Of a stretch of 64,000 nt of DNA, positions 35,487 to 44,234 are shown piece by piece. The notes under the pieces were generated by a model. The model was not told the DNA's origin, made no database searches, and saw only the letters and a list, made by a program, of their open reading frames with translations. The stretch is from JADHLK01 sp038131695 (GTDB taxonomy: Bacteria; Pseudomonadota; Alphaproteobacteria; Puniceispirillales; Puniceispirillaceae). The stretch lies in contig JAYPQA010000031.1 of NCBI GenBank assembly GCA_038131695.1, forward strand, positions 11,434 to 75,433. Reading direction: 5' to 3'. The position numbers were made by a program, and so were the translations under genes. Within the stretch, counting starts at the first letter, position 1, and each line of letters starts with the position of its first letter.

Positions 35487-36592
35487 CAGACGGCTCTGCG
35501 CGGCTTGAGGATCAGCACTGGATGCGGGCGGCTATCGCGCTGGCGCGCCAGGCGGAAGGGCGTACTGCAGAAAACCCGCCGGTGGGCTGTATCATTCTGG
35601 ATGCCGGGGGGCGGCTGGCGGGCAGTGGCCGGACGGCAGCTGGCGGGCGGCCCCATGCCGAGACGCAGGCCCTGGCCAATGCAGGTGCCCGGGCCGCAGG
35701 CGGAACCGCCTTTGTCACGCTGGAGCCTTGTGCCCATCACGGACAAACCCCGCCCTGTTTTGACGCCCTGTTGCAAGCCGGTATCGCCCGCTGTGTGATA
35801 GCCTGTCAGGACCCGGACCCGCGCACGGCCGGGGCAGGCATAGCCGGGCTGCGGGCAGGCGGGGTAGAGGTGGCAACCGGCTGTCTGGCAGGCGAGGCGG
35901 CCCCGGTCATGGCCGGGTTTTTATCTCGCCAGCAGACCGGGCGGCCTTTTGTTACGCTGAAAATGGCGGTCTCCCAAGATGGCTTTGTTGCCGAACGCCG
36001 CGACCGTTGCACCCGGCTGACCGGCCGGATGGCGGGCCTGTTTGTTCAGGATTTGCGCAGCCGCTGTGAGGCGCTGCTGACCGGCATCGGCACGGTGCTG
36101 GCTGATGATCCGCTTTTGACCTGCCGGGCGCCCTTTGACCCGGCGGACAGCCCGGCCCGGTTTGTCATGGACAGCCATTTGCGCCTGCCGCTGGACAGCC
36201 AGCTGGCAAAAACGGCTGGTGACGTCCCGCTGGCAGTGATTTGCGGGGCGGCGGCCAGCCAGCAGCGGGCTGAGCAGCTGCGCGCGGCCGGAATTGCCGT
36301 GCTGCAGGCCGAAACAGACCAGCCGGAGGCCGGCTTTTTGCTGGATCAGCTGGGCAGGCAGGCGGTCAATCACCTGCTGGTTGAGGCTGGCCCGGCGCTG
36401 GCGGCCAGCTTTATTGCCGGGCGGCTGGCCGACAGGATAGCGGTGATCACGGCTGATCGGCGGTTGGAAGAGGGGGTGCCAGCGTCAAATCTTCCGGAAA
36501 GGCTGGATTTTCCTGACCCATCAGCCTATATGCTGGATGGCGAAACCGGGCTGGCAGCAGACCGGCTCAGCATCTGGGTAAAAAAGGATTGA
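35483..36592 (+). CDS. ribD: Bifunctional riboflavin deaminase/reductase
   Basis: The 369-residue RibD carries out steps two and three of riboflavin synthesis. The N-terminal deaminase domain has zinc ligands in GGRPHAETQAL and LEPCAHHGQTPPC. The C-terminal reductase domain has GRPFVTLKMAVSQDGFVAE, LLTGIGTVLADDPLLTCR and HLLVEAGPALAASF. It starts with GTG in a GTGA overlap with the nrdR stop. Confidence 0.96.
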   Translation: MTDGSARLEDQHWMRAAIALARQAEGRTAENPPVGCIILDAGGRLAGSGRTAAGGRPHAETQALANAGARAAGGTAFVTLEPCAHHGQTPPCFDALLQAGIARCVIACQDPDPRTAGAGIAGLRAGGVEVATGCLAGEAAPVMAGFLSRQQTGRPFVTLKMAVSQDGFVAERRDRCTRLTGRMAGLFVQDLRSRCEALLTGIGTVLADDPLLTCRAPFDPADSPARFVMDSHLRLPLDSQLAKTAGDVPLAVICGAAASQQRAEQLRAAGIAVLQAETDQPEAGFLLDQLGRQAVNHLLVEAGPALAASFIAGRLADRIAVITADRRLEEGVPASNLPERLDFPDPSAYMLDGETGLAADRLSIWVKKD

Positions 36593-36603
36593 AAGCACCG
36601 CCC

Positions 36604-37221
36604 ATGTTCACCGGCATCATCACCGCGATTGGCACCCTCGCCAATCTTAAAAAATCAGGCGATTGGCAGCTGCGCATCCAAACACCGTGGGATTGTGCGG
36701 CGATTGATTTGGGCGCTTCTATCGCCTGTTCGGGTGTCTGCCTGACGGTGACCGGGCGCGCGGCAAACTGGTTTGAGGTGGAAGCTTCAGCCGAAACCCT
36801 GGCCAAGACGACCTTGTCAGGCTGGCAGCCGGACAGCCGGATTAATCTGGAGCGTGCCCTGAAAATGGGGGATGAGCTGGGCGGCCATATGGTGTCCGGC
36901 CATGTTGACGGAACCGCCGAATTGCTGGAGATTGAGCCGCAGGGGGATTCGTATCGCCTGGTTTTGGCCTGTCCGCCGGAATTGGCCGGTTTTGTGGCCA
37001 GCAAGGGGTCGGTCGCGCTGGATGGCATATCGCTGACGGTCAATGAGGTGTCCGGTAACCGGTTCGGGGTGAATATCATTTCGCATAGCTGGCAGCAGAC
37101 AACCCTGTCTGATCGGGCGCCGGGGGATCGGCTCAATTTTGAAGTGGATATGCTGGCCCGCTATGTCGCCCGCATGGCTGAGATGGCCGCGCAGCAAAAA
37201 ACCAATACTGGCAAGCAATAA
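36604..37221 (+). CDS. ribE: Riboflavin synthase, alpha chain
   Basis: The 205-residue enzyme converts two lumazine molecules to riboflavin plus the pyrimidine precursor. Two tandem similar barrels are visible, each with a MFTGII-like or VSGHV-type signature: MFTGIITAIG and ACSGVCLTV in the first; MVSGHVDG and ALDGISLTVNEV in the second. The start ATG 36604 gives the invariant MFTG N-terminus. It sits between ribD and ribBA. Confidence 0.96.
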   Translation: MFTGIITAIGTLANLKKSGDWQLRIQTPWDCAAIDLGASIACSGVCLTVTGRAANWFEVEASAETLAKTTLSGWQPDSRINLERALKMGDELGGHMVSGHVDGTAELLEIEPQGDSYRLVLACPPELAGFVASKGSVALDGISLTVNEVSGNRFGVNIISHSWQQTTLSDRAPGDRLNFEVDMLARYVARMAEMAAQQKTNTGKQ

Positions 37222-37230
37222 AGGTTCCCC

Positions 37231-38382
37231 ATGACAGCCAAACGCAGCAAAATTGACCCGATAGAAGAGGTGATAGCCGATGCCGCGGCTGGCCAGCTGT
37301 TTATTCTGGTAGATGATGAGGATCGCGAGAATGAGGGCGATTTATGCATCATTGCCGACCATTGCACGCCAGAAGCGATTAATTTCATGGCCAAGCACGG
37401 GCGCGGGCTTATCTGCCTGTCCCTGTCGCGCCAGCGGGTTGAGGATTTGGGGCTGAAGCTGATGGAACGGCGCAATGAATCGCGCCATGAAACCGCCTTT
37501 ACCATCTCCATTGAAGCGCGCGAGGGGGTGACCACAGGCATTTCTGCCCATGACCGGTCGCAAACCATAAAGGTGGCAGCAGACCCGCAATCCGGGGCGG
37601 CTGACATTACCACGCCCGGCCATATTTTTCCACTGGTGGCCCGCGATGGCGGCACGCTGGTGCGGGCTGGCCATACAGAGGCGGTGGTTGATATTGCCCG
37701 CGCGGCCGGGGCTGGGCCAGCCGGGGTGATTTGTGAGATCATGAAAGATGATGGCTCTATGGCCAGATTGCCTGATCTGCTGGAGTTTGCGGCGGAGCAT
37801 GATCTGAAAATCGGGGCGATTGCAGATTTGATTTCCTGGCGGCGGCAGAATGAGAGGCTGGTCTCACGCCATGCTGAAGGGGTGCTGGACAGCGCGATTG
37901 GCGGGCTCTGGCGCCAGCTGATCTATCGCAATGAAATCACAGGGGTAGAGCATTTGGTGTTGGTCAAGGGGGATATTCTGCCAGAGGAGCCGGTGCTGGT
38001 GCGGATGCACGCGCTGGATTTGATGGTGGATTTGCTGGCGGAAACCGGCCAGCCCCGCCAGTTTGGGGAATTGCACCGGGCGATGGAGAGCATTGCTGAA
38101 AAAGGGCGCGGCGTGATTGTGCTGCTGCGCGAGGCAACCTCCGGCTCGCTCAGCCAGATGCTGGCCCGTCGCAGTGAGCCGGAACAGCCCGGCCCGGCCC
38201 CGGAATTGCGTGATTATGGCGTCGGGGCGCAGATTTTGAATGATCTGGATGTGCGCCAGATGATTCTGCTGACCAATTCGCGCCCCACTATTGTCGGGCT
38301 GGAAGGCTACGGGCTGTCGATTGAGGGGTGGCAACCGCTCAGCGTGGCTGCTGGCGCTGATAAAAAGCAGAAAAAAGCATAA
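37231..38382 (+). CDS. ribB: DHBP synthase (RibB) with degenerate RibA-like domain
   Basis: The 383-residue product makes 3,4-dihydroxy-2-butanone 4-phosphate from ribulose-5-phosphate. The RibB domain (1-205) is complete: FILVDDEDRENEGDL, CLSLSRQRV, THD-type HDRSQTIK, HIFPLVARDGGTLVRAGHTEA, CEIMKDDGSMAR. The C-terminal half (about 210-375) has GTP cyclohydrolase II-like fold elements (EHLVLVKGD, DYGVGAQILNDLDVRQM) but lacks the three zinc-binding cysteines expected after VLVRMH, so cyclohydrolase activity is unlikely. A true RibA must be elsewhere. Confidence 0.92.
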   Translation: MTAKRSKIDPIEEVIADAAAGQLFILVDDEDRENEGDLCIIADHCTPEAINFMAKHGRGLICLSLSRQRVEDLGLKLMERRNESRHETAFTISIEAREGVTTGISAHDRSQTIKVAADPQSGAADITTPGHIFPLVARDGGTLVRAGHTEAVVDIARAAGAGPAGVICEIMKDDGSMARLPDLLEFAAEHDLKIGAIADLISWRRQNERLVSRHAEGVLDSAIGGLWRQLIYRNEITGVEHLVLVKGDILPEEPVLVRMHALDLMVDLLAETGQPRQFGELHRAMESIAEKGRGVIVLLREATSGSLSQMLARRSEPEQPGPAPELRDYGVGAQILNDLDVRQMILLTNSRPTIVGLEGYGLSIEGWQPLSVAAGADKKQKKA

Positions 38383-38396
38383 AAGGGCAGGGGATA

Positions 38397-38828
38397 ATGA
38401 CAGGTCATTTTCTGATTGTAGAAGCCCGCTTCTATACCGAATTGGCTGACGCGCTGGCTGCCGGTGCAGAAGCCGCGCTGCAAAAGGCCGGGGCGAGTTT
38501 TGAGCGGATTGAGGTGCCCGGGGCCCTGGAGATTCCGGCTGCGATAAGCTTTGCGGCTGCCTCTGGTCGGCCTTATGATGGCTATATCGCGCTGGGCTGT
38601 GTTATCCGCGGGGAAACCTCGCATTATGATACGGTTTGTGCGGAATCGGCGCGCGGGCTGATGGATTTGTCCCTGCACCGGCAGCTGGCTATCGGAAATG
38701 GCATCATCACCGTGGAAGATGAGGCACAGGCCTGGGCGCGGGCAGACAAGGATCGCAAGGATAAGGGCGGGGATGCGGCACGGGCCGCCCTTGCCATGGC
38801 AGGGTTGAAGGCCGGGCTTGATGAGTGA
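38397..38828 (+). CDS. ribH: 6,7-dimethyl-8-ribityllumazine synthase
   Basis: The 143-residue lumazine synthase condenses the RibB and RibD products. Landmarks are FLIVEARFYTELADAL, VPGALEIPAAI, DGYIALGCVIRGETSHYDTVC (catalytic His) and NGIITVEDEAQAWARAD. It forms multimeric shells in this family. Overlaps nusB by 8 bp, the common ribH-nusB coupling. Confidence 0.96.
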   Translation: MTGHFLIVEARFYTELADALAAGAEAALQKAGASFERIEVPGALEIPAAISFAAASGRPYDGYIALGCVIRGETSHYDTVCAESARGLMDLSLHRQLAIGNGIITVEDEAQAWARADKDRKDKGGDAARAALAMAGLKAGLDE

Positions 38829-39303
38829 GCAGGAAACAGAAATGCGGCCTCCGGCGGCGCGGCGGCGCAGCGGGGCTCGGCTGGCAGCGGTGCAATTCAG
38901 CTATCAGATGGAGATGAATCCCGGCGATCTGGACAGCGCGCTGGCCGGTTTTGCCGCCCATTATACAAAGGATATTGCCCGCCAGCTGAAAATCCGCACG
39001 ATTGACCAGGGATTGTTTGAAAGCCTGGCGCGGCTGATGCAGGAAAAACAGAACGAACTGGACACGCATATCAGCAGCTGTCTGGAAAGCGGCTGGCGGC
39101 TGGACAGGCTGGATCGCAATGAGCTGGGCCTGTTGCGGGCCGGGGTGGCTGAGCTGCTCTGCCTGCCGGAGATCCCCGCCCGCACCGTAATCGCAGAATA
39201 TACGGCGCTGGCGGATCTCTATGCGGCAGATACCGGGTTTGTAAATGCCGTTCTGGACAGGCTGGCCCGGCAGGCCCGCCCTTCAGAATTGTCTGCTGGC
39301 TAG
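38821..39303 (+). CDS. nusB: Transcription antitermination protein NusB
   Basis: The 160-residue all-helical RNA-binding protein acts with NusE (S10) at boxA in rRNA antitermination. Landmarks are RRRSGARLAAVQFSYQME at the N-terminus, and RLDRNELGLLRAGVAELL and TVIAEYTALADLYAA in the C-terminal half. Start ATG 38821 lies inside the end of ribH; an upstream TTG is less likely. Confidence 0.95.
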   Translation: MSEQETEMRPPAARRRSGARLAAVQFSYQMEMNPGDLDSALAGFAAHYTKDIARQLKIRTIDQGLFESLARLMQEKQNELDTHISSCLESGWRLDRLDRNELGLLRAGVAELLCLPEIPARTVIAEYTALADLYAADTGFVNAVLDRLARQARPSELSAG

Positions 39304-39375
39304 GCTGGACGGCCCATCCCGGCGGGGCTTTAAGGGAATTTTTTTCCGCAGGCTATGTTAGCAAAAAAGGCGCGC

Positions 39376-39855
39376 TTATTCCTCACTCTGCCGCCGCCGC
39401 AGATTGCTGAAAATCTGCTCAACCGCGCCGAAAGTATCGCCCGGAGTGGGGGTAGCCTCTTTATTGGTTGCCACATTCACCCCTTTTGTTTCATCAATAA
39501 TATCAATGGATTGCAATATATTATTTTCATCAAAACTTAAGATATAAAGAGCCCGTTTTTGGGTTTCTTTGCTGCCGCCGACCGGGGTTATCATATTCTG
39601 GCTGACATAATAGAGCTTGCCGGACCCGAACGCGCCTTCAAAGCTGGGCTGGCCTACCCGGGCCAGAATATCAGCCTTGCGGGATTCGCCGGGGATCAGG
39701 CTTTCCAGAACAAAATCCTCTATCGGATGGCCATGGCTGGCCAAACGCGGTGCACAGCTGGCAAGGACCAGGCTGGCCAGAAGCAAACAGGCCAGACGCA
39801 AACAGGCCAGACGCGTTCCGCTGGCCGGAAGAGGAGTAAGAGCAGTTCTGGTCAT
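39376..39855 (-). CDS. bamE: Outer membrane assembly lipoprotein BamE-like (SmpA/OmlA)
   Basis: The 159-residue lipoprotein has a long signal sequence with lipobox (LLLASLVLASCAP, Cys 34). A BamE/OmlA domain follows (about 60-135: IPGESRKADILARVGQPS, KLYYVSQ, RALYILSFDENNILQSIDIID). BamE stabilises the BAM complex that inserts outer-membrane proteins. The signal-peptide coding region contains a 15-bp tandem repeat (39758-39817). It converges on nusB and is divergent from the bc1 chaperone gene, the usual alphaproteobacterial order. Confidence 0.9.
   Translation of the reverse strand: MTRTALTPLPASGTRLACLRLACLLLASLVLASCAPRLASHGHPIEDFVLESLIPGESRKADILARVGQPSFEGAFGSGKLYYVSQNMITPVGGSKETQKRALYILSFDENNILQSIDIIDETKGVNVATNKEATPTPGDTFGAVEQIFSNLRRRQSEE
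39758..39817 (-). repeat. 15-bp-period repeat in the bamE signal peptide
   Basis: Units start at 39758, 39773, 39788 and 39803. The last two (CAGGCCAGACGCAAA and CAGGCCAGACGCGTT) differ only at the end. They encode the R-L-A-C-L-type repeats of the signal peptide. Confidence 0.88.
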
Positions 39856-39965
39856 TTTTCCTGTCCTGGGTTATGTATGCACCACATCAATGCAGATACC
39901 GGGTCCAAAGGTCAATATCAAACAGCTTTCCCGGACCGGGCCAGCAGGAAAGGGCAGGAGAGAAA

Positions 39966-40583
39966 ATGCAGAACAAGGCAAGCTGGATGCAGAAGATGCT
40001 GGGCCGCTCTGCTGGCCGACAGCAAAGCCCGGCAGAAAAGCTCTATTACCGGCTGTTGAAGCTGAGCCGCCAGCCTGAATTTTTCACAACAGGCGGGGTG
40101 CCGGACAGTTTTGACGGGCGTTTTGATATGCTTTGTCTGGTGAATGTGCTGGTCATGCGCCGTTTGCGGCAGCTGGAGGGAGGGGCTGATCTGTCCCAGC
40201 AGCTGTTTGATGCGCTGTTTGCGGATATGGATTTGACCCTGCGCGAGATGGGCCTCGGTGATCTGGGCGTGGGCAAGCGCGTGCGCACCATGTCTGAGGC
40301 CTTTATGGGGCGGCTGAAAGCCTATGACAGCGCCTTGCAGGACACCGGTAACGCCCCCTTGCTGGAGGCGTTGCAGCGCAACCTGTATCGCAGCCAGCCG
40401 GGCCAGCCAGAAAGGGTGGACGCAATGGCCGGGCTGGTTCGGCATCTGGACGGGCAGCTGGCAGCCATGACGCTGGCGGATTTTGACACGCCAGAGGGGC
40501 TGGAGACGCGCCTTGATGCCAGCCGGCTTTTTGCCAGCGCGCCTGCCAATCAGAAAAAAACCGGTCAAAAAGCCGGAGCCTGA
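39966..40583 (+). CDS. Ubiquinol-cytochrome c chaperone family protein
   Basis: The 205-residue protein matches the CBP3/UQCC1 (ubiquinol-cytochrome c chaperone) family, which assists cytochrome bc1 assembly. Landmarks are AEKLYYRLLKLSRQPEFFT, VPDSFDGRFDMLCLVNVLVMRRL, LFDALFADMDLTLREMGLGDLGVGKRVRTM and MGRLKAYDSAL. ATG 39966 follows a GGAGAGA ribosome site. It is 3 bp upstream of the DUF177 gene. Confidence 0.92.
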   Translation: MQNKASWMQKMLGRSAGRQQSPAEKLYYRLLKLSRQPEFFTTGGVPDSFDGRFDMLCLVNVLVMRRLRQLEGGADLSQQLFDALFADMDLTLREMGLGDLGVGKRVRTMSEAFMGRLKAYDSALQDTGNAPLLEALQRNLYRSQPGQPERVDAMAGLVRHLDGQLAAMTLADFDTPEGLETRLDASRLFASAPANQKKTGQKAGA

Positions 40584-40586
40584 CCC

Positions 40587-41180
40587 ATGTCTGCCCAGCC
40601 ACCAGCGAAAAAAACCCCCAAGACAGAGCCGCATAGCTTGCTGCTGGACCCGGCCACAATTCCGGCTGGCAAGAAAGGGCTGCCAGTTCACCTTGATTTT
40701 ACCAAAGCCTCTTGCCGCCATATCGCTGAACGGTTTGGCTTTTTGTCTGTTGACCGGCTGCAGGCGCAGCTTCAGGTAAAGCAGATTGCCCGCGATTGCT
40801 GGCAGGTATCCGGGCGACTGTCTGCTGAGCTGGTTCAGGCCTGTATCGCAACTGGCCAGCCGGTCACCGAACAGATGGAGACCCTGATCAATGAGCGCTT
40901 TGTGCCGCCGGATGAGGGGGCAGACGACAAAAAGCCGGAAGAGGTAGTCGCAGATGATTCCGCAGAATACCTGGAAGCCGGCATGATTCCATTGGGTGAA
41001 ATACTGGTTCAGCACGCCGCACTGGCTGCCAACCCCTGGCCGCGCCATGCCGAGGCCCCGCAAAGCTGGCACGCTGGCTCGCAGGGTGCTGGAAAGACCG
41101 GCCAGGAAGTCCCGCAAGAGGAGCAGTCGGCAGGCAGGGAAAACCCGTTTGCTGTGCTTTCCAGATTGAAAAATGAATAA
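40587..41180 (+). CDS. DUF177 (YceD-like) protein
   Basis: The 197-residue protein belongs to the YceD/DUF177 family, linked in other bacteria to 23S rRNA accumulation and encoded upstream of rpmF-plsX or plsX. Landmarks are LRLSAELVQACIATGQPV-like (GRLSAELVQACIATGQPV), where the usual CxRC cysteine pair is reduced to one Cys, and DSAEYLEAGMIPLGEILVQHAALAANPWPR. rpmF is absent here; plsX follows after about 40 bp. Confidence 0.88.
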   Translation: MSAQPPAKKTPKTEPHSLLLDPATIPAGKKGLPVHLDFTKASCRHIAERFGFLSVDRLQAQLQVKQIARDCWQVSGRLSAELVQACIATGQPVTEQMETLINERFVPPDEGADDKKPEEVVADDSAEYLEAGMIPLGEILVQHAALAANPWPRHAEAPQSWHAGSQGAGKTGQEVPQEEQSAGRENPFAVLSRLKNE

Positions 41181-41221
41181 AAATCGGTATCTTGGGCGCA
41201 GAAGAGCGGGGAGCTAGAGGC

Positions 41222-42264
41222 GTGTCGAAAACAATACGCATATCGCTGGATGCCATGGGAGGAGACAACGCCCTGACATTGTTGTCAAAGGGGCTGATCT
41301 GGTTCTCGCTGAGGCCCCGCATCTGGAATTGGCGCTGGTAGGGGATACCCATCATATCAAGCCGCTGCTGGCCCAAACCAGCCATTTGCGGGATGCGGAG
41401 ATCATTCATTGTGATGCGGTGGTTGAGGCGGCGGAAAAACCCTCAGCCGCCCTGCGCCGGGGCAAGGATACATCCATGTGGCAGGCGATTGCCCAGGTCG
41501 CTGATGGCCGGGCAGAGGCGGTTGTCAGTGCAGGCAATACCGGCGCGCTGATGGCGATTGCCAAGCTGCAGCTGCGCATGGTGGCCGGTATTTCCCGGCC
41601 CGCCATAGCGACCTTTCTGCCGACCATGAAAGGCCAGTCCTGTGTGCTTGATCTGGGGGCCAATATTGAGGTGGATGCCGATAATCTGGTGCAGTTTGCG
41701 CTGATGGGGGTGGCCTTTTGCCGGGATATTCTGGGCATTCGCGACCCCAGCGTTGGCCTGCTCAATGTGGGCGAGGAAGAACAAAAGGGCTTTGATTATC
41801 TGCGCGAGGCGGCCCGCCGCCTCTCAACCCCGCAGCTGGGGATCAATTATGCCGGTTTTATAGAGGGGTCTGATCTGGGAGCCGGCAAGACAGATGTTGT
41901 GGTAACAGACGGGTTCACCGGCAATATCGCGCTGAAAACAGCAGAAGGCACGGCCCAGCTTATCCAGCATGTTTTGCGGCAATCCTTTTCTTCCTCACTG
42001 GCGGCCAGGCTGGGCTATCTGGCGGCCCGCCCGGCCTTGCGGCGGATGCGTGATGAGCTGGATCCGCGCCGCCATAATGGGGCGGTCTTTCTGGGCCTGA
42101 ACGGGATCGCGGTCAAATCACATGGCGGCACGGACGCTCTGGGTTTTGCCCATGCTATCAAGGTAGCAGCCGGGCTGGTTGAGCAGGGCTTCATTCCGGA
42201 AGTTGCAGAAACCGTAGCGGCGGCCAACAAGGTCATGGAAACGCTGCCTGCGGATGAAAGCTGA
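41222..42264 (+). CDS. plsX: Phosphate acyltransferase PlsX (one indel)
   Basis: The roughly 347-residue enzyme makes acyl-phosphate from acyl-ACP for phospholipid synthesis. It starts at GTG 41222 (SKTIRISLDAMGGDNA). The expected APDIVVKGADLVLAEAPHLE is recovered by adding one C in the CCC run at 41271-41273. Further landmarks are VSAGNTGALMAIA, LDLGANIEVDADNLVQFA, VGLLNVGEEEQKG and VVTDGFTGNIALKT. Followed by fabH after 39 bp. Confidence 0.94.
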
Positions 42265-42303
42265 CGGCAGGCGTGTCACGCAAGTGGGAAAGCAGGTAGG
42301 CAG

Positions 42304-43293
42304 ATGGCAATTTTGATGACGGGAATTGGCAGCTATTTGCCGGAAAAAATCATCACCAATGAAGAGCTGGCCCGCCTTGTGGATACCGATGACAGCTGGA
42401 TTCGCCGCCGCACGGGTATTCGCCAGCGCCATCAGGTTGCCGAAGGGGAAAAAACCGCTGATATGGCCACCGCAGCGGCGCGAGCGGCGCTGGATTATGC
42501 CGGGGTATCAGCACAGGATATTGATATGCTGGTTCTGGCCACCACCACCCCGGATGATACTTTTCCGGCTACGGCTGTCACTGTGCAGGCCAATCTGGAA
42601 ATGGGGGATGCGATTGCCTTTGATGTGCAGGCGGTCTGCTCCGGCTTTGTCTATGCGCTCAGCATTGCGGAGGCCATGATGCAGGCCGGTCAGGCGCGCC
42701 GGGCTCTTGTTATCGGGGCTGAGAGCTTTACCAAATTGCTGGATTGGCAGGAACGCGCAACCTGTGTGCTGTTTGGTGACGGGGCCGGGGCGGCGGTGCT
42801 GGAGCGCGATGATACGGCCCCGGACGGGGCGGGTATTCTGGCCAGCGTGCTGCACGCAGATGGCCGGCTGCGGGATATTTTGCACACCAATGGCGGCACG
42901 GCAGCCACCGGCACCTCCGGCACTATCCAGATGGCCGGTCAGGAGGTATTTCGCCATGCTGTGGAAAAACTGTCTTCGGTGATGGATGAGGTGCTGGAAA
43001 AAGCTGGTATCGCAGAAAGTGAGATTGACTGGCTGGTGCCGCATCAGGCCAATATCCGCATTATTGACGGAATGCAGCGCAAGCTGGGCCTGCCAGCGGA
43101 CCGGGTCGTGCGCACGGTGGACCAGCACGCCAACACCTCTGCCGCCTCTATTCCGCTGGCTCTGGATCAGGCGGTGCGCGATGGCCGCATTCAGCCCGGC
43201 CAGCTCTTGGCTCTGGAAGCGATAGGCGGCGGCTTGGCCTGGGGGGCCTGTTTATTGCGCTGGGGGCGGCTGAACCGGGCAGCGAATGCTTGA
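42304..43293 (+). CDS. fabH: 3-oxoacyl-ACP synthase III
   Basis: The 329-residue KAS III starts fatty acid synthesis by condensing acetyl-CoA with malonyl-ACP. The catalytic triad is visible: Cys in FDVQAVCSGFVYAL (about 113), His in WLVPHQANIRI (about 250), Asn in DQHANTSAASIPLAL (about 280). Also present: GSYLPEKIITNEELA and SWIRRRTGIRQRH. Co-oriented with plsX and ihfA. Confidence 0.97.
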   Translation: MAILMTGIGSYLPEKIITNEELARLVDTDDSWIRRRTGIRQRHQVAEGEKTADMATAAARAALDYAGVSAQDIDMLVLATTTPDDTFPATAVTVQANLEMGDAIAFDVQAVCSGFVYALSIAEAMMQAGQARRALVIGAESFTKLLDWQERATCVLFGDGAGAAVLERDDTAPDGAGILASVLHADGRLRDILHTNGGTAATGTSGTIQMAGQEVFRHAVEKLSSVMDEVLEKAGIAESEIDWLVPHQANIRIIDGMQRKLGLPADRVVRTVDQHANTSAASIPLALDQAVRDGRIQPGQLLALEAIGGGLAWGACLLRWGRLNRAANA

Positions 43294-43326
43294 CGCTGTT
43301 CTTTTTATGATGCTAGGATTTTGATT

Positions 43327-43617
43327 ATGAGCAAGACTTTGACCAGAGCTGATCTCGCCCAGGCCGTGCATTTGACCATCGGTCTGTCGCGCAATGAATC
43401 AGCCCAGCTGGTGGAAACCATGCTGGAGGATATCAGCCGCACTCTGGAGAAGGGGGAGCAGGTGAAGCTCTCTTCTTTCGGCACTTTTTCTGTGAACAGC
43501 AAGCGCGAGCGCGTTGGCCGCAACCCCAAGACCGGGGTTGAGGCGCGCATCACCCCGCGCCGTGTGCTGTCTTTCCGGGCGTCCAATATGCTCAAGAAAA
43601 AGGTGAATGGCCGGTGA
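43327..43617 (+). CDS. ihfA: Integration host factor, alpha subunit
   Basis: The 96-residue IHF alpha subunit is a sequence-guided DNA-bending architectural protein that pairs with IHF beta. Landmarks are KTLTRADLAQAVHLTIGLSRNE, VKLSSFGTFSVNSKRERVGRNPKTGVEARITPRRVLSFRAS and a basic end LKKKVNGR. The ATG at 43327 is preferred to TTG 43321. GTGA overlap with the MerR gene, an ordering common in alphaproteobacteria. Confidence 0.96.
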   Translation: MSKTLTRADLAQAVHLTIGLSRNESAQLVETMLEDISRTLEKGEQVKLSSFGTFSVNSKRERVGRNPKTGVEARITPRRVLSFRASNMLKKKVNGR

Positions 43618-44003
43618 GTGCTGGCAAGGCAGATACCGCCTATCTGACCATTTCAGAAGTATCTGAAAAGCTGGATATTCCGGCCCATGTGCTGCGTTTC
43701 TGGGAAAGCAAATTTTCGCAAGTCAAACCGCTGAAACGCAATGGCGGGCGCCGCTATTACCGGCAGGCAGATGTCAGCCTGTTGCTGCGTATTCGCGATC
43801 TGCTCTATAATCAGGGCTATACGATAAAGGGCGCGCAAAAAGCCCTGCGCCAGCCGGCAGCAGCAGAGATGCTGCCCTCCCAGCCGGTCCCGGCCGCAGC
43901 CGTTACAGCGGCCCCGGATCAGGGCGGCCATGCTGAAGCCAGGGCCCTGATAGAAGAGGCGCGCAGCCGCCTGGACAGCCTTCTGGCCCGCCTGGCCAGC
44001 TAG
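43614..44003 (+). CDS. MerR-family transcriptional regulator
   Basis: The 129-residue protein has an N-terminal winged helix MerR domain (about 8-75: YLTISEVSEKLDIPAHVLRFWESKF, RNGGRRYYRQADVSLLLRIRDLLYNQGYTIKGAQKAL). An Ala/Pro linker and a short C-terminal helix (ARALIEEARSRLDSLLARLAS) follow. It lacks metal-binding cysteines. This conserved ihfA-linked MerR is of unknown target. GTG start in GTGA overlap with ihfA; tRNA-Pro follows. Confidence 0.92.
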   Translation: MSAGKADTAYLTISEVSEKLDIPAHVLRFWESKFSQVKPLKRNGGRRYYRQADVSLLLRIRDLLYNQGYTIKGAQKALRQPAAAEMLPSQPVPAAAVTAAPDQGGHAEARALIEEARSRLDSLLARLAS

Positions 44004-44021
44004 GCCAATCATAAAAATTCA

Positions 44022-44051
44022 TTGCCACGGGGCAGCATCCCTCGCTATAAC
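44022..44051 (+). promoter_or_regulatory. tRNA-Pro promoter
   Basis: TTGCCA (44022-44027), an 18-bp spacer and TATAAC (44046-44051), ending 8 bp before the tRNA. Confidence 0.55.
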
Positions 44052-44059
44052 GGCACTGT

Positions 44060-44136
44060 CGGAGCGTAGCGCAGTCTGGTAGCGCACTACACTGGGGGTG
44101 TAGGGGTCGTGGGTTCGAATCCCGCCGCTCCGACCA
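44060..44136 (+). tRNA. tRNA-Pro (anticodon GGG)
   Basis: The acceptor CGGAGCG pairs with CGCTCCG, the anticodon stem CTACA/TGTAG encloses CTGGGGG (anticodon GGG), and the T arm contains GGGTTCGAATCCC. CCA is encoded (44134-44136). Length is 77 nt. Confidence 0.97.
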
Positions 44137-44234
44137 GCATGAGCCAAGCCCCTTTATGGCACGGGTTCGGGAAATCTGCCGGTCATGCTGCAGGATTAGG
44201 GTATTATGAGTTCGGGTTACCTGAGGTGTGTGGT

